Part shown: positions 54,675 to 63,866 of the stretch, piece after piece
Layout of the letters: each line of letters opens with the position of its first letter
How positions within the stretch are numbered: position 1 is the first letter of the stretch
Source of the DNA: Verrucomicrobia bacterium SCGC AAA164-M04
GTDB lineage: Bacteria; Verrucomicrobiota; Verrucomicrobiae; Verrucomicrobiales; Akkermansiaceae
Assembly (NCBI GenBank): GCA_000383735.1
Contig: KB912071.1
Span: 1 to 64,000 of the forward strand
Direction: 5' to 3'
Length of the DNA stretch: 64,000 nt
Translations under genes and position numbers: made by a program
Notes under the pieces: model-generated
Databases searched by the model: none
Told to the model about the DNA's origin: nothing
Seen by the model: only the letters and a program-made list of their open reading frames with translations

Positions 54675-55809
54675 TTTCACGGGCTATTTTCCGAGCCTCG
54701 AGGTCGGCATTGACCACGACATCTAATTCCTGCGAATCAATGTGCTCGACTTGATTCATCGTTTCTTCCACGACCTGCCAAATTCCAGGGAAACTGAGGC
54801 CGCTCTGCCGAAATGCTTCGTTGGCAACCTCATTGGCGGCATTCAAGACCGCAGGTAGAGTTCCACCCCGCTCTCCGGCTTCCCGTGCCAAATTGAGGGC
54901 CGGGAAATCGTTTTCACGAGGTGCTTCAAACTCAAGCTTGGCGAGAGTCGGGAAATCTAGGGGTTTCAATTTGTTCCTCAGACGCTCAGGCCAGACCACG
55001 GCATACTGAATCGGAAAACACATATCCGTTGTGCTTAGTTGGGCTAACACACTCCCGTCGACAAACTCGACCATTGAGTGGACAATACTCTGAGGGTGTA
55101 CCACCACCTCAACTTTAGACATTGGAATATCAAAAAGCCAGCGAGCTTCAATCATCTCAAGTCCTTTGTTAAAAAGGGTCGCTGAATCAATTGTAATTTT
55201 TTGCCCCATCTCCCAAGTCGGATGCCTGAGAGCATCCTCCAGCTTCACCTCAGAAAGTTTTTCAGCTGGCAATGTCCGAAATGGTCCTCCTGAGGCAGTA
55301 ACAATGAGACGGCGAACTTCATCTAAGCCCCCTTCATGACCTTCGAGACATTGAAAAATCGCATTGTGTTCACTATCAACGGGGAGAATATTAACCCCCT
55401 TCCTTCGGGCAGCATTCATAACAACCTCCCCGGCCATCACCAAAATTTCCTTACTCGCAACCGCGACATCACAACCCAATGCGATGGCCGCTAATGTGGG
55501 GCGCAATCCCTCAACGCCCACAATTGCCACTAACACCAAATCGGGCTTAGTTGCCTCCACAATTTCCACGAGTCCTTCCGCTCCGGCGTAAATGGAACGT
55601 CCAGGTTTCTCAAGTTGCTTACAGCGTGAGTCATCGGCCAAACAAAGATGATTTACTCCAAATTCCTTTGCTTGCTCTTCTAGATCCTCAACGCGCGTGC
55701 CAGCAGCGAGCCCGACAACCGACATTCGATCGGGAATCTGCCGCGCCACAATAAGCGCACTTGTCCCAATTGACCCAGTGGAACCTAAAATTAAAACACG
55801 CTTTTTCAT
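54658..55809 (-). CDS. dxr: 1-deoxy-D-xylulose 5-phosphate reductoisomerase
   Basis: A 383-residue NADPH enzyme, the second step of the MEP isoprenoid pathway. Motifs: NADPH loop ILGSTGSIGTSAL, VAIVGVEGLRPTLAAI, ASKEILVMAG, the metal/substrate region PVDSEHNAIFQCLEGH, ASGGPFRT, HPTWEMGQKITIDSATLFNKGLE and HPQSIVHSMVEF. It overlaps the upstream cdsA gene by 4 bp (ATGA), a translational coupling. Its product would ultimately supply the squalene synthase-like enzyme. Confidence 0.96.
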   Translation of the reverse strand: MKKRVLILGSTGSIGTSALIVARQIPDRMSVVGLAAGTRVEDLEEQAKEFGVNHLCLADDSRCKQLEKPGRSIYAGAEGLVEIVEATKPDLVLVAIVGVEGLRPTLAAIALGCDVAVASKEILVMAGEVVMNAARRKGVNILPVDSEHNAIFQCLEGHEGGLDEVRRLIVTASGGPFRTLPAEKLSEVKLEDALRHPTWEMGQKITIDSATLFNKGLEMIEARWLFDIPMSKVEVVVHPQSIVHSMVEFVDGSVLAQLSTTDMCFPIQYAVVWPERLRNKLKPLDFPTLAKLEFEAPRENDFPALNLAREAGERGGTLPAVLNAANEVANEAFRQSGLSFPGIWQVVEETMNQVEHIDSQELDVVVNADLEARKIAREITRRV

Positions 55810-56711
55810 TGAATGAGACCTGTCTTAAGAAGGTAAAAATACGTCACGGGAGCAGCAAAACAAAGGCTATCAATTAAATCGAGAACCCCTCCAATTCCGG
55901 GCATCAAACTCCCAGAATCCTTCACCTCGAGGCTTCGTTTCAAAATAGATTCAGCAAGATCACCCGCGACGGCCACCAAACCAATCAGAAGGGCTAGAAC
56001 GCCAACATGCAGTGGTGGGATCCAAGACAAGATATCGCCGGACAATATCCATACTCCCCATGCCGCTAGTTGAGCAAAAACAAGCGCTCCCAAAAAACCT
56101 TCCCAGGTTTTCGCAGGACTTAGATGAGGAGCCATTTTGTTTTTCCCGATCAAGGACCCTGTAATGTAGGCACCCATATCGGTGAATTTGGCCGCAGCAA
56201 TCATGAACAAAAGCAACCAAGCTCCGGGGACCTCACCCCCCCCTCCACCCCCAGGCAGGAAAATAAGGCGATAAACAAAACATCCGAAGAGGATAGGCAC
56301 ATAAACAAATGCAAGTAATCCATCCCCCACCGCATCCACACTTTGACGTTCTTCGATGCCATGTTTAAATCTGACAAAAAAACAAAAGATCGTAACCGTA
56401 GTCAGTCCTGCTAATTCGCTAAAATAATTATCGTGCCCTTGATACCCTACGACAAGAAAGAATCCGGTGGAAAGAGCAACTGCTAGACCGACTAATAAAC
56501 CGACGGCCCGACAAACATCGCCGGGGAACTTCGAAAACAAATTCCGAAACTCCCAAGTACCAGCTACCGTTAAAAAGGAAACGAGTCCAAAAAAAGCCCA
56601 TTTATTTTGAGAAACAAAAACACCCGTCACAAGAGCCCATAAAATGATGGTGCTTGTAAGACGGGCCCGAAAGACCTCGGCCTTACTTGGTTTGTTAACC
56701 CCTTCCTGCAT
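55806..56711 (-). CDS. cdsA: Phosphatidate cytidylyltransferase
   Basis: A 301-residue membrane enzyme making CDP-diacylglycerol for phospholipids. It has about seven to eight hydrophobic helices, the LSPAKTWEGFLGAL motif, and the C-terminal signature GDLAESILKRSLEVKDSG ending PGIGGVLDLIDSL, where the usual H-G-G-x-x-D-R is I-G-G-V-L-D-L. A C8 run (56236-56243) within a glycine stretch is in frame. The cdsA-dxr order is widespread in bacteria. Confidence 0.92.
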   Translation of the reverse strand: MQEGVNKPSKAEVFRARLTSTIILWALVTGVFVSQNKWAFFGLVSFLTVAGTWEFRNLFSKFPGDVCRAVGLLVGLAVALSTGFFLVVGYQGHDNYFSELAGLTTVTIFCFFVRFKHGIEERQSVDAVGDGLLAFVYVPILFGCFVYRLIFLPGGGGGGEVPGAWLLLFMIAAAKFTDMGAYITGSLIGKNKMAPHLSPAKTWEGFLGALVFAQLAAWGVWILSGDILSWIPPLHVGVLALLIGLVAVAGDLAESILKRSLEVKDSGSLMPGIGGVLDLIDSLCFAAPVTYFYLLKTGLIQ

Positions 56712-56855
56712 TCAGGGATCTTTGGGATATGCACTCGAACCGGCAATGACAATTCATTAAAAAATTTACACCCCATTCGCAACTCTTCTCCAACGAACGG
56801 TTATATCACCTGAATCTGGGACTATCTTAAAATCCCGAGAAATTAGAAAACCACT

Positions 56856-57299
56856 ATGAAAACAAAACTAACATCAGTAATCGTCGCGATCGTCACCTGT
56901 GCCGTCGCAACTGCAGAGCCTCCGAAGGGTGAAGGTAAAAAGGGAGCCCGCGGCCCCGGGAAACGCCCCGTTCCTCAAGGTGACGGTAAACTTAGCCAAG
57001 AAGACCGCAAGGCCGCTATGGCAGCTCGTCGCGCTGAAATGATGAAGAAATTCGATAAGGACGGTGATGGAAAGCTCAGCGAAGCCGAGCGTAAAGTCGC
57101 CATGGCAGCTCGAAAGGCTGATTTTCTCAAGAAGCATGACAAAGACGGTGATGGAAAACTTAGCGATGAAGAAAAGGCCGCAGCTCGCAAGTCAATGGGA
57201 GCGCGCCGCGGTGGCCCACGAGGAGCTGGCAAGGGCGAAGATGGTCGCAAAAAGGGCAATGGCGCTCCCAAAAAGGGCAAAAAACCAGCCGCTAAATAG
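56856..57299 (+). CDS. Exported EF-hand-like protein
   Basis: A 147-residue small basic protein with a signal peptide (TSVIVAIVTCAVATAE). Two EF-hand calcium loops read DKDGDGKLSEAE and DKDGDGKLSDEE, and a weaker third (QGDGKLSQED) stands before them. The ends are rich in Gly, Lys and Arg. Such small EF-hand proteins are common in PVC bacteria; calcium binding is likely, and the partner is unknown. A strong terminator follows. Confidence 0.82.
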   Translation: MKTKLTSVIVAIVTCAVATAEPPKGEGKKGARGPGKRPVPQGDGKLSQEDRKAAMAARRAEMMKKFDKDGDGKLSEAERKVAMAARKADFLKKHDKDGDGKLSDEEKAAARKSMGARRGGPRGAGKGEDGRKKGNGAPKKGKKPAAK

Positions 57300-57340
57300 A
57301 GTTTAGCATTCCCGAAAATTCCCCCATACCCAAAACTTAA

Positions 57341-57373
57341 AAGAGGCTCGATCATTAATGATCGGGCTTCTTT
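57341..57373 (+). terminator. Rho-independent terminator after the EF-hand gene
   Basis: A 15-bp stem with two G-T pairs (aagaggctcgatcat / atgatcgggcttctt), a 2-base loop and T-rich sequence after it. It lies 42 bp after the stop. Apart from it, I see nothing recognisable in the gap 57300-57558. Confidence 0.7.
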
Positions 57374-57558
57374 GCCTTTAAATTGGAATTCAGATGATTA
57401 AACCGCAGTAGACTATCTACAGAATTCCTTCACCACTAGCCTCTTTCTATCCTCTTCCTTCTCTAGGGGCTGATGAAACCTCAGGTGATCAATCTTAAAA
57501 TATTCAGGGTTAACTTTCCCTCATTGCCAGCGGCAAACCACTACGATATACGCAGCCA

Positions 57559-58536
57559 ATGAAACAGATAGTCGCTTTCTCCCTCTTTGTAGCTGGCTTC
57601 GCCTCTGGTCAAACTTCACCCTTCCCAGACCTGAAATGGAAGGAGAAGGACCTTGATCATTTCACGATCCGAACCAAGAGCACCGGGACCGATCCAGCCC
57701 GGAAATATTCTGAAAAAACCTATGAGGTAATGCTTGAGATTCTTCCTGGATTAGAGGGGGATTTCGAGAAGAACGAATTCCGAACACCCGGCGGACAGGA
57801 AGCGGGGAAAGAAGATCGGTTCCGCTTTACCACCTATTTAGTCGAAACCGGTCATGATTTTCATAGTTGCGTCATGACCGATGCCAACCGCCACAATTGG
57901 GCTAACGGCAATGTTCAGATCACGAAACAGGTTGGAAATTACCTCGACCCAATGAACCGTTATCTTGTCATCTGCAAAAGCGATTCTGAGCAATCAGGCG
58001 GGGGACGTGAAAAAGATCGTAAGGAGATCCTAGTGCACAGCCTCGGAACGGCCTTAATGAAAGGTCGCGCCCGCCAGGCAGATCTCCCCTTTTGGATGAC
58101 AGCAGGGATGGGATACTATGCTGAGCACATGGTCTTTGATCGTTGTTCGATTTATTATCTCGATTTCGAAGCCTACTACCGGCAAAACCCTGACGCAAAA
58201 GTAGATGCCCGCAAGGGTGGGACACTAGGGCCTCAAGAATCATGGCCGAGAATCCTAAGGAAACTTTGTAAAGGAGAGAAACGGGTAAGTCTTGAGAAGA
58301 CACTCGGCGCCCAGATCGTCACTCTTTCGCCGAACGAATCCGGATACATCTTTGCTCTGAACTATTTCATGGTCAGCACCAATGAACGCACGAAAAAATA
58401 TCAGGGATTAATTACTTCAATTCGCGCGGGTGCAAAGCCGACAAAAGATCTTCTTTTGAAAACCATGGGTTACGGAGATGACGCTTCATTTGAGAAAGAC
58501 TGGTATGAATGGATGATGAGTTCAAAATTCAAATAG
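57559..58536 (+). CDS. Exported protein resembling a gluzincin peptidase with a lost active site
   Basis: A 325-residue protein with a signal peptide (KQIVAFSLFVAGFASGQ). The layout recalls DUF1570/peptidase MA-like proteins: a beta-rich N-terminal half, then a helix, then the segment where H-E-x-x-H would stand, followed by an L-P-x-W-x-x-x-G-x-x-Y-Y-A-E block (LPFWMTAGMGYYAEHM). Here the zinc helix reads EILVHSLGTALMKG, so the Glu and second His are missing. It is probably a non-catalytic relative. The next gene starts within 10 bp, suggesting an operon. Confidence 0.7.
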   Translation: MKQIVAFSLFVAGFASGQTSPFPDLKWKEKDLDHFTIRTKSTGTDPARKYSEKTYEVMLEILPGLEGDFEKNEFRTPGGQEAGKEDRFRFTTYLVETGHDFHSCVMTDANRHNWANGNVQITKQVGNYLDPMNRYLVICKSDSEQSGGGREKDRKEILVHSLGTALMKGRARQADLPFWMTAGMGYYAEHMVFDRCSIYYLDFEAYYRQNPDAKVDARKGGTLGPQESWPRILRKLCKGEKRVSLEKTLGAQIVTLSPNESGYIFALNYFMVSTNERTKKYQGLITSIRAGAKPTKDLLLKTMGYGDDASFEKDWYEWMMSSKFK

Positions 58537-58542
58537 GGCTTG

Positions 58543-59217
58543 ATGAATAAGCCACGATTCATTCTTTTTATTGCTCTTCTCGGTGGCTCGGGTTTAGCAG
58601 CCTATCTTGCTTCTTCTCGTGAGCCAGTGAAGCAGAATGGAGCTCTTCAAAATCCCTCTGCCGTGAAGACGTCCCAAGAGCAAAAATCTTCGAAGCGGAG
58701 CGAAATTTCAGCGCCACTCCCTCTGGATAACCGGAAGGTCGAAGAAATGGATTCGACAAACTACGAGGTCACAGTTTCCAACATTAACTTGGAAGAAGTT
58801 GGGCGGCGTATTGAGCGAGAATCTCAAGAACAACTTCGCAAACTCACCGACCGTTATCAACTCACCGCAAACCAGCGGCGAGAAGCATTTCCACTCTTAG
58901 TCAGTTATCACGCTGATTATACAGACGGACTTATTGTGAACGGATTTAAAGCGCAACCTCCGCGCAGCAATAGCCTCTCGTCTGAACTTTATTTGATTTT
59001 CGATCTTACCCAGCAAGAGATTTACCAAGAGGATGTCGAGGCCGATAATAAATGGTGGGGAGAGATTCTCGGACAACTCCGCTCCGATCTTGACCGCTCG
59101 CTCTACTCAACCAATCCCGAGGACACGTCGAGAAAAAGCGGAGAGAAAACTGAAAAGCAAAGTCGAGAACGCGTCAAACCTCGGACGATCCCACTCGACG
59201 ACCTCTTTAGAAACTGA
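58543..59217 (+). CDS. Membrane-anchored protein of unknown function
   Basis: A 224-residue protein with an N-terminal anchor (FILFIALLGGSGLAAYLA), a low-complexity Ser/Lys/Pro linker, and a helical domain (IERESQEQLRKLTDRYQLTANQRREAFPLL) reminiscent of periplasmic helical proteins with L-x-L-T-x-x-Q-x-x-x-x-x-P heads. The C-terminus is charged. I recognise no family. It lies 6 bp after the peptidase-like gene, so they probably work together. Confidence 0.65.
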   Translation: MNKPRFILFIALLGGSGLAAYLASSREPVKQNGALQNPSAVKTSQEQKSSKRSEISAPLPLDNRKVEEMDSTNYEVTVSNINLEEVGRRIERESQEQLRKLTDRYQLTANQRREAFPLLVSYHADYTDGLIVNGFKAQPPRSNSLSSELYLIFDLTQQEIYQEDVEADNKWWGEILGQLRSDLDRSLYSTNPEDTSRKSGEKTEKQSRERVKPRTIPLDDLFRN

Positions 59218-59264
59218 CGATTCAGCTCCCGGGATCTTCTCTAAAAACATCTTTAGGAGACTCC

Positions 59265-61562
59265 CTATTTTCTCCGACGACGGGCATTCTTACTTACTGA
59301 CTTGCGAACAGTCTTTCTGCGCGCTGATTCCCCTTTTTTTCCTGCTGGCTTCTTTTTTGCGAAATTGCGAACTCCCCTTTTTTGGGACGCTCCTCCAATC
59401 ACCTCTATGATTTTGAAATCCACCTTCATTCCAATTCGATCAATCTCGTCTACTACCACTTTCATACGAGTTCCAGATTGAAGGATTTGGCCACGACTAT
59501 TTGCGAAGCGGTCAGCATTATTTTCAAAAAACCAGCGTCCCTCTGGGAAGCCAGCTCTCTTAACAAGCCCGCGTTGAAGAATATCAGTGCATTCCATAAA
59601 AAGGCCCATTGCCCGGACTTCAGTGATAATTGCATCAAATACCGGCGGCTCTTCCTTGCGCGACGACAACTCAAGCCACTCCAACATTTTCATACGCCTG
59701 CTCTCGGTTTCTGCATCCGAACTCGTTCGCTCAGTTCCAGAAATGTGCTCGGCAATTTCAATGCAGCGCTTCGAATCCGGTGTTCGGTCGATTTCTTTTG
59801 GCCTGTTTTTAAGCAAAGCTTGCAAGGACCGGTGCATTACAAGATCAGCGTAACGTCGGATGGGACTGGTGAAGTGACAGTAATCGGTCTTGGCGAGGCC
59901 ATAATGACCATCAGGAGTCGCCATATAACATGCTCTTTTAAGACTTTTTAGAAGCCCTACCTTTATTGCTGGCTCCTCAAGCGAACCTTTCGCCGAATTA
60001 ATTAGATTTTGAATATGGCGACGATTAGTGAGGTCACCTGGTTCATATCCGTGGGAACGGGCAAGCTCCGCAAATTCCTTTAACTTGTCTGGATCAGGAT
60101 CTTCATGAACCCGGTAAATCGTCGGCCGATTTGAATTCTTAACCATACGGGCTACCGCTTCATTTGCCACAAGCATGAATTCTTCAATTAATTGATGGCT
60201 CTCGTTGTATTCTTCACGCTGATATCCAGTCGGCACACCTTTATCGTCCAGAACTATGCTGACTTCAGGCATATCCAAATCGAGCCCACCATTATCGAAG
60301 CGGCGCTTCCGAAGGAGCGAAGCTAAATCCCAAGCCTCACGAATCCTATTCCCAAGTCTCCCCCCCTTGCCTAGATCTTCTAAAATCTCTTGAGCCTCCT
60401 CATAAGCATATTTCCGCGGGGTGCAAATCACAGCATCACAAAAGTAGGTTTCCACGATCCGTCCCTTGACATCAAAATCAATAACCACGCACTTAGTAAG
60501 CCTATCCTCTTGGGGGACTAAGGAACAAATGCCGTTACTTAATTCCTCGGGCAACATTGGAATGACACGGTCGACAAGATAGGTCGAGTTGCCACGTTCA
60601 CGCGCTTCAAGATCCATAACGCTCTCAGGTTTAACGTAGTAGGAAACATCAGCGATATGGACCGCCAATCGCCAACCATTTTCAGCTTTTTCAACCAATA
60701 TAGCATCGTCGAAATCCTTCGCTGTTTTTGGATCAATTGTTATGACATCGCGCTCCCGCCAATCTTCACGGCGAGCAATTTCGTCCTCTGGTATCACCAT
60801 CGGAATCTTCTTTGCGGCTTCAACAACATGACTCGGGAATGTTGCATTAATCCCGTGTTGATGGACGATTGCTTCGACATCGACCCCGGGATCCCCGGGC
60901 CAGCCTAGGACCTCGATAAGTTGCCCTTTAGGTATGGCCTTGGCGTGTTCCCATTCGGTGATCTCTGCGACCACGAGCTGCCCAGATCTCGCATCCAGAG
61001 TATCCCCGATCTGGATCGATGGTGGTAAGCGTTCGTCATTGGTTTGCACCGACGAAGACTTGCCCTTTTTAACAAAAATCCCTGTCACCCTACTCGAGCG
61101 TCGTTCAACGATCTCTATCACCCGCGCGCGTAAATCATTATGTTCCCTAGACGCCGAATTGTTTTTCACCAATTTCGCTCGAACGATATCACCATCGAGG
61201 GCAATTCCCATTGAGCGAGGCGAAATGTAAAAACGATCCTGCTCGTCGAAGTCAATTCCTGTGGCAAGATTCTCCTCGTCTGCTTTGTCAGGAAAAAACC
61301 ACCCATGCCCTCCCGGTGCCGCTTTCAGCTTTCCAACCAATCCCCCGCGACTCCGACCCGCACCACTGACGCTAAAACGCCCCTTCTTTCCCTGAACAAT
61401 TTCTCCGGCCTCAACTAACTCTGTAAGATTTTCACGAAGCTTCCTGCGCATACTTCCGGACAATTCAAGAGCCCGAGCAAGCTCGCTCTTGTTACACGGT
61501 CGGCCACCCTCATTACCTAAAAGCGCAATAATACGCTTTTTCATCTCCTCTGGTCTCGCCAT
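59265..61562 (-). CDS. rnr: Ribonuclease R
   Basis: A 765-residue 3'-5' exoribonuclease. An N-terminal winged helix (MKKRIIALLGNEGGRPCNKSE) precedes cold-shock/OB regions (GHGWFFPDKADEENL). The RNB catalytic domain carries the Asp cluster TIDPKTAKDFDDAILVE and VHIADVSYYV, plus HFTSPIRRYADLVMHR. A C-terminal S1 domain (AIITEVRAMGLFMECT) follows, with a Lys/Arg-rich tail. The basic tail matches RNase R rather than RNase II. It is convergent with the 58543 gene. Confidence 0.94.
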   Translation of the reverse strand: MARPEEMKKRIIALLGNEGGRPCNKSELARALELSGSMRRKLRENLTELVEAGEIVQGKKGRFSVSGAGRSRGGLVGKLKAAPGGHGWFFPDKADEENLATGIDFDEQDRFYISPRSMGIALDGDIVRAKLVKNNSASREHNDLRARVIEIVERRSSRVTGIFVKKGKSSSVQTNDERLPPSIQIGDTLDARSGQLVVAEITEWEHAKAIPKGQLIEVLGWPGDPGVDVEAIVHQHGINATFPSHVVEAAKKIPMVIPEDEIARREDWRERDVITIDPKTAKDFDDAILVEKAENGWRLAVHIADVSYYVKPESVMDLEARERGNSTYLVDRVIPMLPEELSNGICSLVPQEDRLTKCVVIDFDVKGRIVETYFCDAVICTPRKYAYEEAQEILEDLGKGGRLGNRIREAWDLASLLRKRRFDNGGLDLDMPEVSIVLDDKGVPTGYQREEYNESHQLIEEFMLVANEAVARMVKNSNRPTIYRVHEDPDPDKLKEFAELARSHGYEPGDLTNRRHIQNLINSAKGSLEEPAIKVGLLKSLKRACYMATPDGHYGLAKTDYCHFTSPIRRYADLVMHRSLQALLKNRPKEIDRTPDSKRCIEIAEHISGTERTSSDAETESRRMKMLEWLELSSRKEEPPVFDAIITEVRAMGLFMECTDILQRGLVKRAGFPEGRWFFENNADRFANSRGQILQSGTRMKVVVDEIDRIGMKVDFKIIEVIGGASQKRGVRNFAKKKPAGKKGESARRKTVRKSVSKNARRRRK

Positions 61563-61799
61563 GGGGATACTTTGGACTACTTCAACGATCTTAACAACTA
61601 CCGTATCAGAACTTCCAAAATCATATTTTGCCCTCTCAACCCAGGAAATTCACACAGATGAGAACCAAAATCCTTCCAAGGATTGTCCCCCAAGCGCACT
61701 TATCGATCATCGCAGGGTAGAAGCAGAAAGGCTTTGGTTGCCAAGTCCCTAAAAATCAATTAATCCTTTTTCACCAGTCAATATTATCACCAAAACATC

Positions 61800-62411
61800 A
61801 TGAAACACACACCCTCATCTTCGTTTATGCGGCGCGGATTCACGCTCGTTGAACTACTTGTCGTTATTGCAATTATCGCCGTTCTAGCCTCTCTGGGGTT
61901 TGGAATGTATAATAAGGCCCTAGAGACCACAAAAAAGACCGAAGCAACCCAATGTCTTGGCAAATTAGTCATGGCCTGTGATGCTTTCTTTGAGGAATAT
62001 CAAGCTCTTCCAATGGCCACCACTTCGGCCATCGATTCTGAGCAAGTCACCGATAATCGATTGATGGGACCACTTCTTGGCCAACAAGGTGCCCAGAACG
62101 AGAATCCGAAATTTCAAACCTTCTTCACCTGGAAACAGGCCAAGGGAAAGGGTGATTCTGCATATGGTGGGCTCGAACGCACTGAAAACCGTGCCGAGCT
62201 TCTTGGGCCGTGGTTTAACCCTAGCAAGGCAGATCGCTACTATCGAATCATGTTTAACTATGATTACGATAACCAGCTGCGTGAGCCACAAGCCCTTGGA
62301 AACGAAATTATCTGGGACCGCCGCGTCATAGCTTACCACATGGGTAAGGATGGAAAAATTGGTGGCAAGAACGATTCCGACAATGTTTACAGCTGGAACA
62401 AGAGCAGGTAG
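61800..62411 (+). CDS. Type II secretion/type IV pilin-like pseudopilin
   Basis: A 203-residue protein with a prepilin leader: MRRGFTLVELLVVIAIIAVLASL, cleaved after the Gly before FTLVE (mature Glu at position 5). The C-terminal globular part is GspG-like but variable (GDSAYGGLERTEN, VIAYHMGKDGKIGG). Such proteins are numerous in PVC genomes, often as stand-alone genes, so a direct role in secretion is not proven. A terminator follows directly. Confidence 0.85.
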   Translation: MKHTPSSSFMRRGFTLVELLVVIAIIAVLASLGFGMYNKALETTKKTEATQCLGKLVMACDAFFEEYQALPMATTSAIDSEQVTDNRLMGPLLGQQGAQNENPKFQTFFTWKQAKGKGDSAYGGLERTENRAELLGPWFNPSKADRYYRIMFNYDYDNQLREPQALGNEIIWDRRVIAYHMGKDGKIGGKNDSDNVYSWNKSR

Positions 62412-62432
62412 TCCTATTTCATAAAGCCCTTC

Positions 62433-62470
62433 AACATCCGGTCGTTCCCCGTGAACGTCCGGATGTTTTT
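62433..62470 (+). terminator. Rho-independent terminator after the pseudopilin gene
   Basis: A 9-bp outer stem (aacatccgg / ccggatgtt), one mismatch, then a 5-bp inner stem (cgttc / gaacg) around a 5-base loop, followed by a T run. It overlaps the final codons of the convergent gene at 62469. Confidence 0.8.
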
Positions 62471-63734
62471 ACATACAAGGAACCAGTATTCCGTCACGCA
62501 TTCCGTGTATCTTTTTTTTATCTGCCGGAACAATCGTGGCTAGACAACCACCCAAGGAATTCTGCCCGTTCTGGCTTACGAAATAGTAAGGGCAAAGACG
62601 GACCCGCCCCACCATCATACGGATTTCGCCCGTCTCGGGGTTAAAGTAAGGGTGCTCAACCAGTTTTGTATCCTGAAATTCCTGCATCACCCTAGGATGT
62701 GAAGTAAAGTCAGTCTGAGCTTCCCTCACTGCTGTTCTCCATCTCTCCAGGGGTTCGTCATGCCCAATCGTTACACCACGCGAGCCCCACGCGAGATCGC
62801 TGAACCCGCTGACTTTCAGAACGAGGCGCCGATCTTTCTGGCTGAACTCCCCAACTTCGTCCCACGAGCTTACTTCAAGCCTAGGAATTGCTGCGTGAGG
62901 AGGAATCTCCGATGGATCAACAGGCCAGCCATAAGGAATAAGTTTCTTCAATATATGCAAGTGACTTCCTCGCAGTTCTTTTTTCCAAATCTTCCGGAGC
63001 GATGGGGCCCAGAAAAGAGCAAGCCATAATTTCTCCTCAAAGTGGGGTTTCAAAGGAGGGGTAATCTTACCACCTTGCGCCAAGTCTCGAATCGCAGGAA
63101 TCGATTCCCAGTCGAATAACTCGAAAAAGCGATAGCTCTCACGCTTACCAGCCTCCCACTTTTCAGCCTGATGGACCATGAATTTCTCACCCAGCTCCTC
63201 TGCCAGCCAATCCATTTCCGGCCGATAATCTTTTGATTCTTCGGAAACCAGAATATCAGCACCGTCCTCAAAAAGGGAAGCAAAGCCATCTAGCATTCCC
63301 CTTGGCCCACCAAAAATCTCAAAACCCGCCTTAGCATAAGTTTGACTCAACCACGCCAAGGTTCCGATGCCCCCAGGAACTCCGTCCAATTCCGAAGCGC
63401 TAAAACCATCCTCAGTCAAAAGCAAATCGGGGCGAATCACCTTTGGGATTACATTGCGTTGCTCGCTTGACCGCTGATGATTGATCATCCAGTTAGGTTT
63501 CCCGGCATCAAGTAACTTAGCGATCCACTCCGGACGTCTTCCTTCAGAACTTAACCGATAAAGCTCATCACTCACGCATTGAAAACGATGCAGAGGGCGG
63601 CCTAGACGATTGAGCGTTTTCTTTTGGTTCTTACTCAGCTGAAATGGTTCGGGCGACCAAATCCATTCACGATTTGCGAAAAAACCCGCTTTTGGGGCGG
63701 AATTTTCCAGATCAGCAAGAGTCAAAGTGGGCAT
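62469..63734 (-). CDS. Conserved protein resembling a circularly permuted ATP-grasp enzyme
   Basis: A 421-residue soluble protein without signal or membrane segments. VIRPDLLLTEDGFSASELDG followed by GVPGGIG, and the C-terminal region with VMQEF, GRVRLCPYYFVSQ and GGCLATIVPADKK, recall glutathionylspermidine-synthase-like or circularly permuted ATP-grasp proteins (an acidic residue after a strand, then the nucleotide-binding C-terminus). I do not recognise the precise family, and the assignment rests on pattern only. It faces the pseudopilin gene and is divergent from tatC. Confidence 0.55.
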   Translation of the reverse strand: MPTLTLADLENSAPKAGFFANREWIWSPEPFQLSKNQKKTLNRLGRPLHRFQCVSDELYRLSSEGRRPEWIAKLLDAGKPNWMINHQRSSEQRNVIPKVIRPDLLLTEDGFSASELDGVPGGIGTLAWLSQTYAKAGFEIFGGPRGMLDGFASLFEDGADILVSEESKDYRPEMDWLAEELGEKFMVHQAEKWEAGKRESYRFFELFDWESIPAIRDLAQGGKITPPLKPHFEEKLWLALFWAPSLRKIWKKELRGSHLHILKKLIPYGWPVDPSEIPPHAAIPRLEVSSWDEVGEFSQKDRRLVLKVSGFSDLAWGSRGVTIGHDEPLERWRTAVREAQTDFTSHPRVMQEFQDTKLVEHPYFNPETGEIRMMVGRVRLCPYYFVSQNGQNSLGGCLATIVPADKKKIHGMRDGILVPCM

Positions 63735-63866
63735 CTGAGCGAAAATCTATCAAGTCATAGCAAGGAGGCAACCCCTTGAAAGTTCATCCTTTTCTCGTCG
63801 TAGTTCAGTGGCAGGAAAATTTTCCATTGTCCTTAGGGAAATCCCGCGTATGCAAATCCCCGTCGC

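Noticed and set aside
56236..56243. C8 run in cdsA as a frameshift
   Set aside because: It encodes a glycine stretch and the protein stays in frame to the C-terminal signature.
57059..57165. Direct repeat of the gacggtgatggaaa type in the EF-hand gene
   Set aside because: Explained by two similar calcium loops (DKDGDGKLS) in the protein, not a mobile or regulatory repeat.
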